This document shows positions 1-8,222 of a DNA stretch of 28,379 nucleotides, piece by piece. Source of the DNA: CAZALT01 sp964485515 (lineage in GTDB: Bacteria; Actinomycetota; Acidimicrobiia; Acidimicrobiales; Acidimicrobilacustridaceae); NCBI GenBank assembly GCA_964485515.1, contig CAZALT010000028.1:1-28379 (forward strand), given 5' to 3'. A program made the translations under genes and the position numbers. How positions within the stretch are numbered: the stretch's first letter is position 1; every line of letters begins with the position of its first letter. Below the pieces are notes generated by a model. That model searched no databases. It had not been told where the DNA came from and saw only the letters and a list, made by a program, of their open reading frames with translations.

Positions 1-102
1 CCGCTCGACCACCTCGTCGGGCACGTTGCGCAGGTAGAGCGTCTTCATGTCGCACAAGGCTAGCGAGGTGCTGGCAGATCTGTCGCGGTGGTCGGAGGTC
101 AT
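1..102 (-). CDS. Partial ribbon-helix-helix antitoxin-like protein (N-terminus only)
   Basis: Only the first 34 codons lie in the window; the gene continues beyond the left edge. The reading begins with an ATG whose last two bases overlap the kinase stop (ATGA), and GAGGAG lies 8 nt upstream, so translation is probably coupled to the kinase. An internal ATG at 48 begins MKTLYLRNVPDEVVER, which resembles the N-terminal beta strand of FitA/VapB-type ribbon-helix-helix antitoxins (pattern L.LRN(V/L)P.EV..R). Either start is possible: the upstream one has the better ribosome site, the inner one fits the family better. The family assignment rests on about 16 residues. A partner PIN-type toxin would be expected just outside the window. 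Linkage to the secretion operon may be read-through only. Confidence 0.5.
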   Translation of the reverse strand, partial: MTSDHRDRSASTSLALCDMKTLYLRNVPDEVVER

Positions 103-1829
103 CGTTCGGGCTCCTCGATGATCAGGTGATCGGCGGTTCCGGGCACCGCGGTGCGGGCGACGGGCCGCCCGTCGCGGATGCCGGTGTCCTGCACCTCGGC
201 GCTGGGGAGCGGTGCATCGGACTCGGCCCACCCCGCGAACGTGAACGTCTCGCCGGTGGACGGCCGGTAGAGCGCCGGCGTCGCCCGGCCGTCGCCGTCC
301 CAGTCGCCCAGCACGAGCTGGTCACCCGGTTGGCCGAAGGCGTAGCGGCGCACACCTTCGGGCCACCACACCGTGGCCCGGGCGGAGACCGGATCCCACG
401 AGACCATCCGGGTGCACCGCTCGGCCCGCAAGTCGGCGTGCAGGTGCCGGACCTCCGAGGATGCCTCGCCGGGTGCCGGGCCGGCCCCTTCGTTGGCGCC
501 GCCGCCTTCATCGTCATCGGGGACGCACCGGGGGAGTGGCTCCGGTGTGGCCGGCAGCGTGGTGCTGCCCGAGGCGTCGTTCGCCTCGGCGCCGTCGGAG
601 GCATCCGGTTCGGGCTCGTCGCGGTCGGCCGGTTGGTGGCGTGCATCGTCCTGGTCACGAGCACCCGTCGGCTCGACACCTGGGTCGTGGGCTGGGCTGG
701 GCGAAGCGGCCAGCGTCGGTCGGGGACCTCGAACAGCGTCGGAGACCCAGGCCAGCAGCACGATCGCACCGACCGCGCCGAGGGCCACCCCCGCCAGCGT
801 CAAGCCGATCCGACCTCGGGTGGCCGGGACCCCCGATCGTCGCGGGGTCGAAGGGGTGCGGGGGAGAGCGGTGTGCCGAGCACACGTCGGCCGCCACACC
901 ACCGTCGGGTCGCCGCCCCGGAGCCGGTCGCCCGTGTCCCTCCTGTCGCCAGGTTCGCCGATGCCGGCGCCGGCCATCAGCTTCGGCACCGCCGCGAGCG
1001 TCGTCGCGGCTTCGGCGCCCAGGCCGACCCCGTGCCGCCCTGCTGTCACAGATGGAGGCTGTGCTGTGGTAGCGGGAGCCCGCGCGGTCTTCGACGACGC
1101 TCGGTCGAGTCCGTCGATGAGCTGGGTCAACGTCGGGCGATCGCCGGGGTCGACCGCGAGCGAGGCATCCAGGATCTGGCGGAGATCGGCGGGCAGTTCG
1201 CCGATGGTCGACGGCGGTGGGTCCTCGCCCCCGCCGACGCACGCGAGGAGGGTGGCGGCGAGCGACCAGACATCGGAGGCGGCGGTCCGATCGCCTCGTT
1301 CCAGCACCTCCGGGGCGGCGAAGCGGGTCGTCGCTCGGATCGAGCGTGAGCCGGTCGGGGCGTACTCCGAATCGACCGCGGCGTCGAGGTCGACCAGAAC
1401 CGCCTGGCCTGTGGACCGGATCAACACATTTGCCGGCTTCACGTCTCCGTGGATGATCCCCGCGTCGTGCAATGCCTCCAGGCCCCGAGCGACATCAGCG
1501 CCCACGCCGGCCAGTCGTTCCGGCTCGATCGGCGTGGTGGCGGAGAGCTCCGAGAGCGACGGACCGTCGATCAGCTCGATGGCCACCGCGACGGCGGGAT
1601 CGGTGTCGCTCATCCGGACCAGCTCGATGAGCCGGGCGACGTTGGGGTGTCGGAGGCGACCGAGCAGCCCCGCCTCGCGCTCGAGGGCCGCCGATGCCGC
1701 CTCGGTGTCGTGGCGCGGGCACTTCAGCGCCACGGTCTCTCCGCCGGGGAGGCGACGGGCCCGGTGGACCACGGCGTTCGTGCCCTCGCCGAGCACCTCG
1801 TCCAGCACGAAGTCGAGCAGCGTCCTCAC
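99..1829 (-). CDS. Membrane Ser/Thr protein kinase with extracytoplasmic FG-GAP/VCBS-like domain
   Basis: A 576-aa protein, started at GTG 1829 because this codon overlaps the stop of the upstream motor gene (GTGA). Residues about 8-240 form a Hanks-type kinase: glycine loop GEGTNAVV (14-21), ATP-anchoring K36, HGD catalytic loop (127-129) with N134, a DLD triplet (147-149) in place of DFG, and APE (171-173). The key catalytic residues are present, so it is probably active. A long Pro/Ala/Arg linker leads to one membrane helix (about 340-361), then an acidic disordered stretch and a C-terminal module containing GDWDGDGRATPALYRP, like FG-GAP/VCBS calcium-binding repeats. Expected topology is kinase in the cytoplasm and sensor outside. 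It is the third gene of the WXG100-motor-kinase operon, and the FHA domain of the motor is a natural phosphothreonine reader. The substrate is unknown. Confidence 0.9.
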   Translation of the reverse strand: MRTLLDFVLDEVLGEGTNAVVHRARRLPGGETVALKCPRHDTEAASAALEREAGLLGRLRHPNVARLIELVRMSDTDPAVAVAIELIDGPSLSELSATTPIEPERLAGVGADVARGLEALHDAGIIHGDVKPANVLIRSTGQAVLVDLDAAVDSEYAPTGSRSIRATTRFAAPEVLERGDRTAASDVWSLAATLLACVGGGEDPPPSTIGELPADLRQILDASLAVDPGDRPTLTQLIDGLDRASSKTARAPATTAQPPSVTAGRHGVGLGAEAATTLAAVPKLMAGAGIGEPGDRRDTGDRLRGGDPTVVWRPTCARHTALPRTPSTPRRSGVPATRGRIGLTLAGVALGAVGAIVLLAWVSDAVRGPRPTLAASPSPAHDPGVEPTGARDQDDARHQPADRDEPEPDASDGAEANDASGSTTLPATPEPLPRCVPDDDEGGGANEGAGPAPGEASSEVRHLHADLRAERCTRMVSWDPVSARATVWWPEGVRRYAFGQPGDQLVLGDWDGDGRATPALYRPSTGETFTFAGWAESDAPLPSAEVQDTGIRDGRPVARTAVPGTADHLIIEEPER

Positions 1830-4800
1830 GGCGACGCGACCTGGACGAGCTCGGCGGTGCCATCGACGACCAGATAGGCCCTGCCCGGGATTCCGAGCGC
1901 GTCCCGTCGGCGGGGCAGACGGACGCCGAACAGGTCGCCGTCGAGGTCGACATCCGGGCGGAGCACGAGGCCGACCCCGGACTCCCGGATCGCGCTGATC
2001 CAATCGCCGAAGTGGGAGCGCAGGCGTTCCGGGCGTCCGGCAGCGACGACGTGGAGCCCGGGCCGAGCCGTGCGCACCAGGGTGTCGAGGACGCCTCCCG
2101 TGTCGGTCACGCGGTCCGCGTCGTCGATGAGCACGAGCAGCGGTCGGTCGGCTCCACCCAGCACATCTGTCAGCAACGCCGAGGTGTCGAGCGTCCGCCC
2201 GTCGGTTCGGAGCGTCTCGACCCCCGCCATCTGCGCCGCCCACGCGATCGTGTCGAGGGCAGTGGTCCGCCCGCTCCTCGGGGGACCGCTCACCAGCGCA
2301 TGCTCTCCGGGGTGCAAGACGATGCCGCAAGGAGCCAGGTGGGTGTCGCCGAGCGCGATCGGCAGCATCCACGGGGCGCGCCCGTCGACGGTGGCGACCG
2401 GACCGAGGTCGTGACGGGCGACCTGGGAGGTGAGGGTGCGGATCGGGTCCGGTGGCCTCGCCGGGTGGATACCCGCGGCCAGCTCGTCGAGGAGCGCTGG
2501 GTCAGGTGTCGCCACCTGGATGGCCGTGCCCTCTGCGGTCAAGCCCCGGCCTGGGGGGACCGCCGTCGCGGCGGTCTGGCGGGCGCCGCTCGGCGTCGGT
2601 CCCGAGAGCCCGAGGGTGGCGTAGTCGAACCGGTCGGGGAGGGCGAGCACGAGGCGTTGCCGCGTGGTGGACACGATGCTCGACGGGAGGCCGCTCACGC
2701 GCGAGCTGGCGGCCACCAGGTGGATGCCCAGCGCCGGTCCGTCCCGGTGGATCCTTCCGATCGCATCGCAGAACCGCAGCCCCTCGACATCGTCGTGCCG
2801 GCCGAGGACGCCGGGCAGGTCGTCGATGACGAGCAGGATCGGGAACCGGTCGGGGCTCGCCGTGGTCCGCCGGGACGCGATCGCGTCCAGGAGGTGGCGA
2901 CTCAACCGGCGTTGGCGGGTGAGCTCATCGGCCGGAACCACCGCGCCGCACTGCCCAAGGTGTTCGAGCTCGCTGAGCGACCCGTCGTGGTCGATGGCGT
3001 ACAGGTGCACGTCGGGCTGGGCGGCGACCACCGCGAGCGCGGCGGTTCGCAGCACGGTCGTGGTGCCCGATCCGGGCATGCCGATCGTCAGCAGCGTCCC
3101 GCCGGTGGGGCTCCAGTGCCAGGGTTCCTGACGCTGTTGGGCGGGGAGGTCGACGAGACCGACAGCGACGTCGCCCAGGGCCTCGGCCACCGACCCTCGT
3201 CGAGGTGTCGGGGCGCCGCATGGGGGAGCGATCGAGTCGAGCAGCACCTTCGATGGGAGAGGGGGCAGGTACACCGGCGCAGGGGTGGGTCGCCCCACGT
3301 TGTCCCATGCCGTGGAGATCTCGGACACCAGGCCCGCCAGCGCCTCGGGTGGGAGGTGCGCGAAACGGGCCGTGCGCACCTCGTTCGGACCGAACCGGAC
3401 ACAGGCCTGGCCTGGATGGTCGCGGTCGATGGTGGCGGCGTCGGGCTGTCCGACGATGTCGGTCGAGTCGTGTGCATCGGCGACGCGGAGCGCGATGCGG
3501 ATGTCGGTGTTGGCCCGGATCCTGTCATTGATCACGCCGCTGGGACGCTGGGTGGCCAGCACGAGGTGGACGCCGAGGCTGCGCCCTCGTTGCGCGACGT
3601 CGATGAGGCGGTCGACGAAGTCGGGGGCGTCGGCGGCCAGCGTGGCGAACTCGTCCACGATCACCACGAGGGCGGGGAACACCTCGATGCCCTCTCGGGC
3701 CGCCATGCCCGCCGCCCGGAGGGCGGCCAGGTCGCTGACCCCGGCATCGCGCAACAGGTGCTCGCGGCGACGGATCTCGGCATCGATGGCCGTGAGGGCG
3801 CGCTCGGCCAGCCCGCCGTCGAGATCGGTGACGAGGCCGACGACGTGCGGGAGTCGATGGCAGGCGTCGAACGCGCTGCCGCCCTTGAAGTCGAAGAGCA
3901 GGAAGGCACACCGATCGGGCGGGTGTCGTACGGCGAGCGCGACGATCAGCGTGCGCAGGAGCTCGCTCTTGCCCGATCCGGTTGTGCCACCGACCAGGGC
4001 ATGCGGACCGTCGTCGATCAGGTCGATCCGGAGGTTCCGGCCGTCGTCGATCCGTCCCACGATGGCGTCGAGGTTCGTCGTGGTCTCCTCCCAACGGGAG
4101 GTGATCTGCTCGCAGCGCGCCGCCATGCTGCCCTCGGATCCAGATCCAGATCCGGGTTCAGATCCGGATCCAGATCCAGATCCAGATCCGGGTTCGAGCT
4201 CGAGGAGCTCGAGGAGGGCGACCGGAGGGAGGTCACCCGTGTGCGGGTCATCGAGGTCGAGGTCGATGAGGCCGGCGAGCGATGCGGTCACCTCGATCGC
4301 CTGGTCGAGCGAGCAGGCCGCGACGAGCACGTCGTCGACGGTCTCGCGGGTGTCCGGTCGGGACACCCGCGCCGCTCCGGTCTCGTCGAGCTCGACGAGG
4401 ATCGAGCTGTCGTTCGGTGCCTCGTCGAGCGTGGTGCACATGACGACGGCGGCGACGTCGGGCCGAGCGTTCACGGTCCGCCGTAGGGGTGCGCGCTGTT
4501 GGAGCTCGGTCGCATCGGTGATCACGAGCCAGCGGGTCGCCTCGGTCGCGATTGTCCCGGGTCGTTCGGACTCGTCGCCGGGGTCGGGGAGGTCGCCGAC
4601 GGCGCGCAGGTGCGGGAGTCCCTCGACCCATCGCCACGCCGGCCGGTGCGTTGGGTCGACCACGAGGCGCACATCGGCAGGACCGTGGAGGATGATCGTC
4701 CGCAGCGCGAGTTGGCGCACCACGGCCTCGGTCCGGCTCGGTGGACCGATGACCGACACGATGTCGCCGGAGCCGAGCTGCACGGTGAACGGCACGTCGG

Positions 4801-5893
4801 GCAGCGGACCGAGCTCGGCCAGGAGCATCGTCGTCGGCTCGGGGACGTGACGAGGGTCGGCCGGGGACCCCGAGCGGACGAGCGGGGCCCACTTCCGGTC
4901 GGCGAGACCCAACGTGAGGCTGAGGTAGTCGCCGTGGCCGATCCGGCGCTCCCAGAGCTGGGGTGCCGTCGAGCGGGCACGATCGAACAGCGCGGCGAGG
5001 CTGGGTTCGCCAGACCGAACCTGGGTGAGCGCGAGTTGGTGCTGGAGTCGGACGGCCCGGCCGAACCGGCTGATCTCGTCGTCGTAGGCGGCTTGACGGC
5101 GGCGCCGGCCCGATCGGCCTCGCACGCGCTGCTCGAACCAGTTGGCGATGAGCATCGCGGGGCTGAGGAGGCTGAAGAGCGCCATCACCGGGGACAACGT
5201 GACGGCGAGCACCAGTCCGATGACCAACGGTGCGGAGAACATGGCCCAGCCGAACGGAGGCCGGACCGACGATGCATCGGGGGTCGGGGGGATCTCCAGG
5301 GGTTCGGGCGAGGGTGGTGGTGCGAGTCGAGGAGGACGGTTGAAGGGACGGGGTGGCACATCGGAGGGTCGGTCGGTGTCTCCTCGGCTGGTGTCTCCTC
5401 GGCTCAACTCGGATCGAACTCGGATGGACACGGCGACCGTGCCGAAGCGGGCGACCTGGCCGACGGGCAGGGCGGCGCTCGGCGCGAGGGGCGCACCCTC
5501 GACCGTGGTTCCGTTGGTCGAGGACTGATCCCGGATGCTCACCTGGCCGTCGACGCCGACATCGACGACGGCGTGGTGGCGTGAGACGGACGGGTCGACG
5601 AGGCAGAGGTCGGCATCGTCGGCCCGGCCGATGGTGAAACGGCCGGGCCGAAGGGGAAACGACGCGCCCGCGCTCGTTCCGGTGAGGATGTCCAAGGCGA
5701 GGCGGCCATCGGTGGACGTGGTGGCCGACCACGCTGCGGTCTCACCCCGATCGTGCGCCAGGACGTCGGTGGGCTCGGCGTGATCGGTGACGGCGCGGTG
5801 GATGCGTTCGAGGAGCTGGTCCCGTCCGCTCGCGGATGCCGCGGGCGTCGGGACCAGGCTTCGGGTCGACGGCCGTCGACGAGGTGGGGGCAT
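1826..5893 (-). CDS. Type VII secretion ATPase, EssC/EccC-like, with N-terminal FHA domain
   Basis: A 1355-aa membrane motor predicted to drive export of WXG100-type substrates. An FHA domain covers about 65-160 (GR at 89-90, SRHH at 104-107, NGT at 127-129). Two adjacent membrane helices lie at about 214-253. Three FtsK/SpoIIIE ATPase modules follow. The first has a full P-loop GGTTGSGKSE (635-644), Walker B VVIVDE (743-748) and ATQRP (780-784). The second has GMPGSGTTT (938-946) and the third GPPRSGRTT (1203-1211), both lacking the P-loop lysine. FHA plus three ATPases is the architecture of Firmicute EssC, whereas mycobacterial EccC lacks FHA; the length lies between the two. A Gly-Ser repeat linker (about 568-589) precedes ATPase 1. 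It starts 61 nt after the WXG100 gene and overlaps the kinase start by 4 nt. The ATG start has only a weak ribosome site. Confidence 0.93.
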   Translation of the reverse strand: MPPPRRRPSTRSLVPTPAASASGRDQLLERIHRAVTDHAEPTDVLAHDRGETAAWSATTSTDGRLALDILTGTSAGASFPLRPGRFTIGRADDADLCLVDPSVSRHHAVVDVGVDGQVSIRDQSSTNGTTVEGAPLAPSAALPVGQVARFGTVAVSIRVRSELSRGDTSRGDTDRPSDVPPRPFNRPPRLAPPPSPEPLEIPPTPDASSVRPPFGWAMFSAPLVIGLVLAVTLSPVMALFSLLSPAMLIANWFEQRVRGRSGRRRRQAAYDDEISRFGRAVRLQHQLALTQVRSGEPSLAALFDRARSTAPQLWERRIGHGDYLSLTLGLADRKWAPLVRSGSPADPRHVPEPTTMLLAELGPLPDVPFTVQLGSGDIVSVIGPPSRTEAVVRQLALRTIILHGPADVRLVVDPTHRPAWRWVEGLPHLRAVGDLPDPGDESERPGTIATEATRWLVITDATELQQRAPLRRTVNARPDVAAVVMCTTLDEAPNDSSILVELDETGAARVSRPDTRETVDDVLVAACSLDQAIEVTASLAGLIDLDLDDPHTGDLPPVALLELLELEPGSGSGSGSGSEPGSGSGSEGSMAARCEQITSRWEETTTNLDAIVGRIDDGRNLRIDLIDDGPHALVGGTTGSGKSELLRTLIVALAVRHPPDRCAFLLFDFKGGSAFDACHRLPHVVGLVTDLDGGLAERALTAIDAEIRRREHLLRDAGVSDLAALRAAGMAAREGIEVFPALVVIVDEFATLAADAPDFVDRLIDVAQRGRSLGVHLVLATQRPSGVINDRIRANTDIRIALRVADAHDSTDIVGQPDAATIDRDHPGQACVRFGPNEVRTARFAHLPPEALAGLVSEISTAWDNVGRPTPAPVYLPPLPSKVLLDSIAPPCGAPTPRRGSVAEALGDVAVGLVDLPAQQRQEPWHWSPTGGTLLTIGMPGSGTTTVLRTAALAVVAAQPDVHLYAIDHDGSLSELEHLGQCGAVVPADELTRQRRLSRHLLDAIASRRTTASPDRFPILLVIDDLPGVLGRHDDVEGLRFCDAIGRIHRDGPALGIHLVAASSRVSGLPSSIVSTTRQRLVLALPDRFDYATLGLSGPTPSGARQTAATAVPPGRGLTAEGTAIQVATPDPALLDELAAGIHPARPPDPIRTLTSQVARHDLGPVATVDGRAPWMLPIALGDTHLAPCGIVLHPGEHALVSGPPRSGRTTALDTIAWAAQMAGVETLRTDGRTLDTSALLTDVLGGADRPLLVLIDDADRVTDTGGVLDTLVRTARPGLHVVAAGRPERLRSHFGDWISAIRESGVGLVLRPDVDLDGDLFGVRLPRRRDALGIPGRAYLVVDGTAELVQVASP
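4135..4194. repeat. Hexanucleotide tandem array encoding a Gly-Ser linker
   Basis: Ten consecutive 6-bp units: CGGATC once, CAGATC twice, CGGGTT, CAGATC, CGGATC, CAGATC three times, CGGGTT. The array is in frame in the secretion ATPase gene and encodes alternating Gly-Ser with two interruptions at the CGGGTT units. Unit gain or loss would change the linker before the first ATPase by two residues without shifting the frame. Confidence 0.9.
5375..5404. repeat. 15-bp perfect direct repeat, two copies
   Basis: GGTGTCTCCTCGGCT occurs twice back to back inside the secretion ATPase gene. On the coding strand it doubles the peptide SRGDT in the linker just after the FHA domain. It is a recent-looking in-frame duplication in a region that tolerates length change. 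Confidence 0.8.
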
Positions 5894-5954
5894 CGGTCGG
5901 TGGGTCCTGGGGGCTCAGGTGTGGTCTGTCGGGCCGGGAGGTGCGTTGCGGCGG

Positions 5955-6254
5955 TCAGGCATCGATGCCGTTGAGCACGAGGTTGGTCCGACGGCGGTTG
6001 TCGTCGATGTAGCGGGCCTGTTGCTGGAGGGCCTGGACGAGCTGTCGGAGGTTCTTGACGAACACCCCGTCCCACTCGCCACGGAACTGATCGGCGAGCC
6101 GTCCCTGCCAGTGCACCGAGCCGGGAGCGCCGGCCGAGCCCACCAGGGTCGAGATCTGGGCGATGAGCTGCTCGACCTCGGTGGCCTTGGCGTCGAACGT
6201 GCGCTGGAGGTCGGCCATCTGGCTGAGGTTGAGACCGATGGTGTCGCTGGACAT
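5955..6254 (-). CDS. WXG100 family type VII secretion protein (ESAT-6-like)
   Basis: A 99-aa protein, the classic WXG100 size, with W49-Q50-G51 in the turn between two predicted amphipathic helices (about 8-40 and 53-92). No signal peptide and no cysteine are present, as expected for this family. The ATG at 6254 was chosen because AAGGAG lies 6 nt upstream and it gives the usual length; the longer reading from 6323 would only add untranslated leader. It is the first gene of the minus-strand operon, ahead of the motor ATPase. It is probably a secreted substrate or a structural partner that activates the ATPase. The C-terminal YIDDN resembles but does not match the mycobacterial YxxxD/E export signal. 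It may pair with the plus-strand WXG-like protein at 8223-8564. Confidence 0.92.
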   Translation of the reverse strand: MSSDTIGLNLSQMADLQRTFDAKATEVEQLIAQISTLVGSAGAPGSVHWQGRLADQFRGEWDGVFVKNLRQLVQALQQQARYIDDNRRRTNLVLNGIDA

Positions 6255-6303
6255 GGAGGACTCCTTCTGGATGTCGGGCCGATGGATCGGACCATCGGGG
6301 CGG

Positions 6304-6331
6304 TTGACAGCAAGGTAAATCAAGATAACAT
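6304..6331 (+). promoter_or_regulatory. Predicted sigma-70-type promoter of the plus-strand type VII arm
   Basis: TTGACA (6304-6309), a 16-nt spacer and TAACAT (6326-6331) lie in the only clearly AT-rich stretch of the first 8 kb. It sits in the divergent gap (6255-6409) between the WXG100 gene and the 601-aa protein gene, so the same gap must also hold the minus-strand promoter, for which I see no convincing hexamer pair. Confidence 0.5.
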
Positions 6332-6409
6332 GAAAAGCAATGAAACGGATGAAAGACTTCCACTGTGAGGGCCGCGGCCAGGTCAGTCGGGATGGGACAG
6401 GGAGAGCTC

Positions 6410-8215
6410 ATGGGTGAGGTCGTCCAGATCCACCTCGGTCGAGCCCTCCGGCTGTCCGAGACCTGCTTCACCTCGGCGATCGAGATCCGCCGCGAGACCG
6501 AACTGCTGCTCGCGAGCCTGCGTGAGGCCGGCGAGGACAGCCACCTCCTCGGCCCGGCGCTCGAGGCGTCGGTGTGGGTGATGTCGGGCACCCGCCGGGT
6601 CGCGGCGGTGATCGAAGCGGTCGTGTCGTGGACCGAGCGCGAGCCCGGCACCTGCCCGCTGTGGATCTCGCCGGTCGCGCTCGTCGACGACCCCCATGCG
6701 GCGGGCTCGGCCGCGACGGACGCGCTCGCCGCCCTCCGCGCGGGAGATCTTGCCGGCTTTGCCCGCATGGCGAGGGACTGGGCGGGCAACGCCGACTTCT
6801 CGGCCGCGCTCGGGGCGCGGCTCGGCGCCGACGACATCGTGCCGTGGCTGGCGATGGCCTCCGACCCAGGCGCCGACGTGGCGTCGGTCGACGGTGGACC
6901 GCTCTCGGTGGTCGATCTCGTCGGGCTCCTGGCGGACTCGCTCGCGGCCGCCAGCTCGGCTGGGCGTCTGCGACTCAGTCTGCCCGACCTCCTCGACGCG
7001 GGCGCCGAGCAAGGGCTCACGCCGGCTGGTGCTGCCGTGCTGTTCGCGGCGCCGGGCGACGACGATCGAACCTGGTCACGGGACTGGCTGGTCGATGCGG
7101 CGGCGTTGATCGTCGTGCCCCTCACGAACCAGGTGCGCGACGGCGACACCCGACTGGTCGGGCGGGAGTGGGGCAGAGGTGGACAGCTGATGGACCTTCG
7201 GGTCCCGATCTTCGAGGCCTTGGTGCGCGACCCGGCGAGCGCTCGTGCCGCGCTCGCCTCCGTGGACCTGCGTCTCCTCGTCGGCACCTCGGCCAACTTC
7301 CTCGACGCCGGGGCTTCGATCACCGCCGCGCTGCGCGTGGCGGCGCGGCCGGGCGAGCTCGACGCTGCTGGCGCGGGGATCGTGATGGAGCGCCTCGTCG
7401 CCGCGGTGTCGGAGGACGACCCGCCGCCACTTCTACTGGCGGAACGCCTCGGTGAGATCGCGTGGCCCTGGATCGGGTCCTTTCGGATCGATCAGGCCGA
7501 CGATCGGCCGGGTGGCGTGCCCAGCCTCCTCCCCGGTCCGTCCGAGGCTGACCTCCGGCGCTACGTGCAAGTCGCCGGCTCGAACGCGAAGGCGACCACC
7601 GACCTGGTCGGTGCGCTCGATGTCTGGGTCGCCTACCAGCTCGCGGCATCGGGCCCAGGCCGGGTGAGCCCGGAGGTGCTCCACGACCTCGGCGCCGTGG
7701 CCCGCTTCGTCTCCGAGGTCCGCCGCGATGCTGCTCGATCCGACGCGGTCGAAGCCGATGACGATCGCTCCGCCAGCCAAGGACTCCTCGAGCTGGCGGG
7801 CAACGGGATCGGCGCTCTGGTCGGCAAGTGGTGGGGAGATGCCGTCGACTTCACGATCTCGAACCTCATCGTCCCAAGAGTCGTCGGCCCCGCCGTGGTT
7901 GCCGACCTGGATGCCGAGATCGAGCACCTCGTGACGGTGCCCGAGTGGGTGGCTCGCGATCAGGAGGTCCTCGAATGGCAGCTGCTGGCCCACGTCTGGC
8001 GACGACGGGCGGAAAGCCGGCTGTTCGATGCGCTGCCGTCTCCTCCCGAAAGCATCCTCGACCCGGCCGGCCAACTCCGGCCGTTGATCGACTTGGACGG
8101 GGCCGCCCTCGATGAGTACGAGCAGTGGCATGACCGCGTGGCCGACGCCACCGGCGTCGACAACATCGGTGCCGCGTTCGGGCGCGATGGCGCGCCCTCC
8201 GACGGCGGGGGGTGA
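6410..8215 (+). CDS. Uncharacterised type VII secretion-associated protein
   Basis: A 601-aa protein I do not recognise with confidence. ATG 6410 was chosen because AGGGAG lies 5 nt upstream; GTG 6365 and ATG 6392 are in-frame alternatives. The sequence is Ala/Leu-rich and mostly helical, with an N-terminal helical hairpin (first about 80 residues), a long middle with no catalytic motif I can name, and a short Gly-rich hydrophobic stretch near residue 470 (GNGIGALVGKWW) that may be membrane-active or buried. There is no signal peptide. In general style it recalls the large actinobacterial proteins encoded beside WXG100 genes (for example the DUF6571 group), but that is only an impression. It lies between two WXG100-type genes and may share a transcript with the one downstream, which suggests a secreted effector, a structural component or a dedicated chaperone. 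Confidence 0.8.
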   Translation: MGEVVQIHLGRALRLSETCFTSAIEIRRETELLLASLREAGEDSHLLGPALEASVWVMSGTRRVAAVIEAVVSWTEREPGTCPLWISPVALVDDPHAAGSAATDALAALRAGDLAGFARMARDWAGNADFSAALGARLGADDIVPWLAMASDPGADVASVDGGPLSVVDLVGLLADSLAAASSAGRLRLSLPDLLDAGAEQGLTPAGAAVLFAAPGDDDRTWSRDWLVDAAALIVVPLTNQVRDGDTRLVGREWGRGGQLMDLRVPIFEALVRDPASARAALASVDLRLLVGTSANFLDAGASITAALRVAARPGELDAAGAGIVMERLVAAVSEDDPPPLLLAERLGEIAWPWIGSFRIDQADDRPGGVPSLLPGPSEADLRRYVQVAGSNAKATTDLVGALDVWVAYQLAASGPGRVSPEVLHDLGAVARFVSEVRRDAARSDAVEADDDRSASQGLLELAGNGIGALVGKWWGDAVDFTISNLIVPRVVGPAVVADLDAEIEHLVTVPEWVARDQEVLEWQLLAHVWRRRAESRLFDALPSPPESILDPAGQLRPLIDLDGAALDEYEQWHDRVADATGVDNIGAAFGRDGAPSDGGG

Positions 8216-8222
8216 TCCAGAC

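Noticed and set aside
1694..4486. 930-codon plus-strand frame
   Set aside because: It is antisense to the secretion ATPase, has Asp/Arg/Glu-rich low-complexity content and no recognisable domain.
8100..8170. Type VII export signal (YxxxD/E) at YEQWHD in the 601-aa protein
   Set aside because: The acidic residue is one position too far; the motif does not match.
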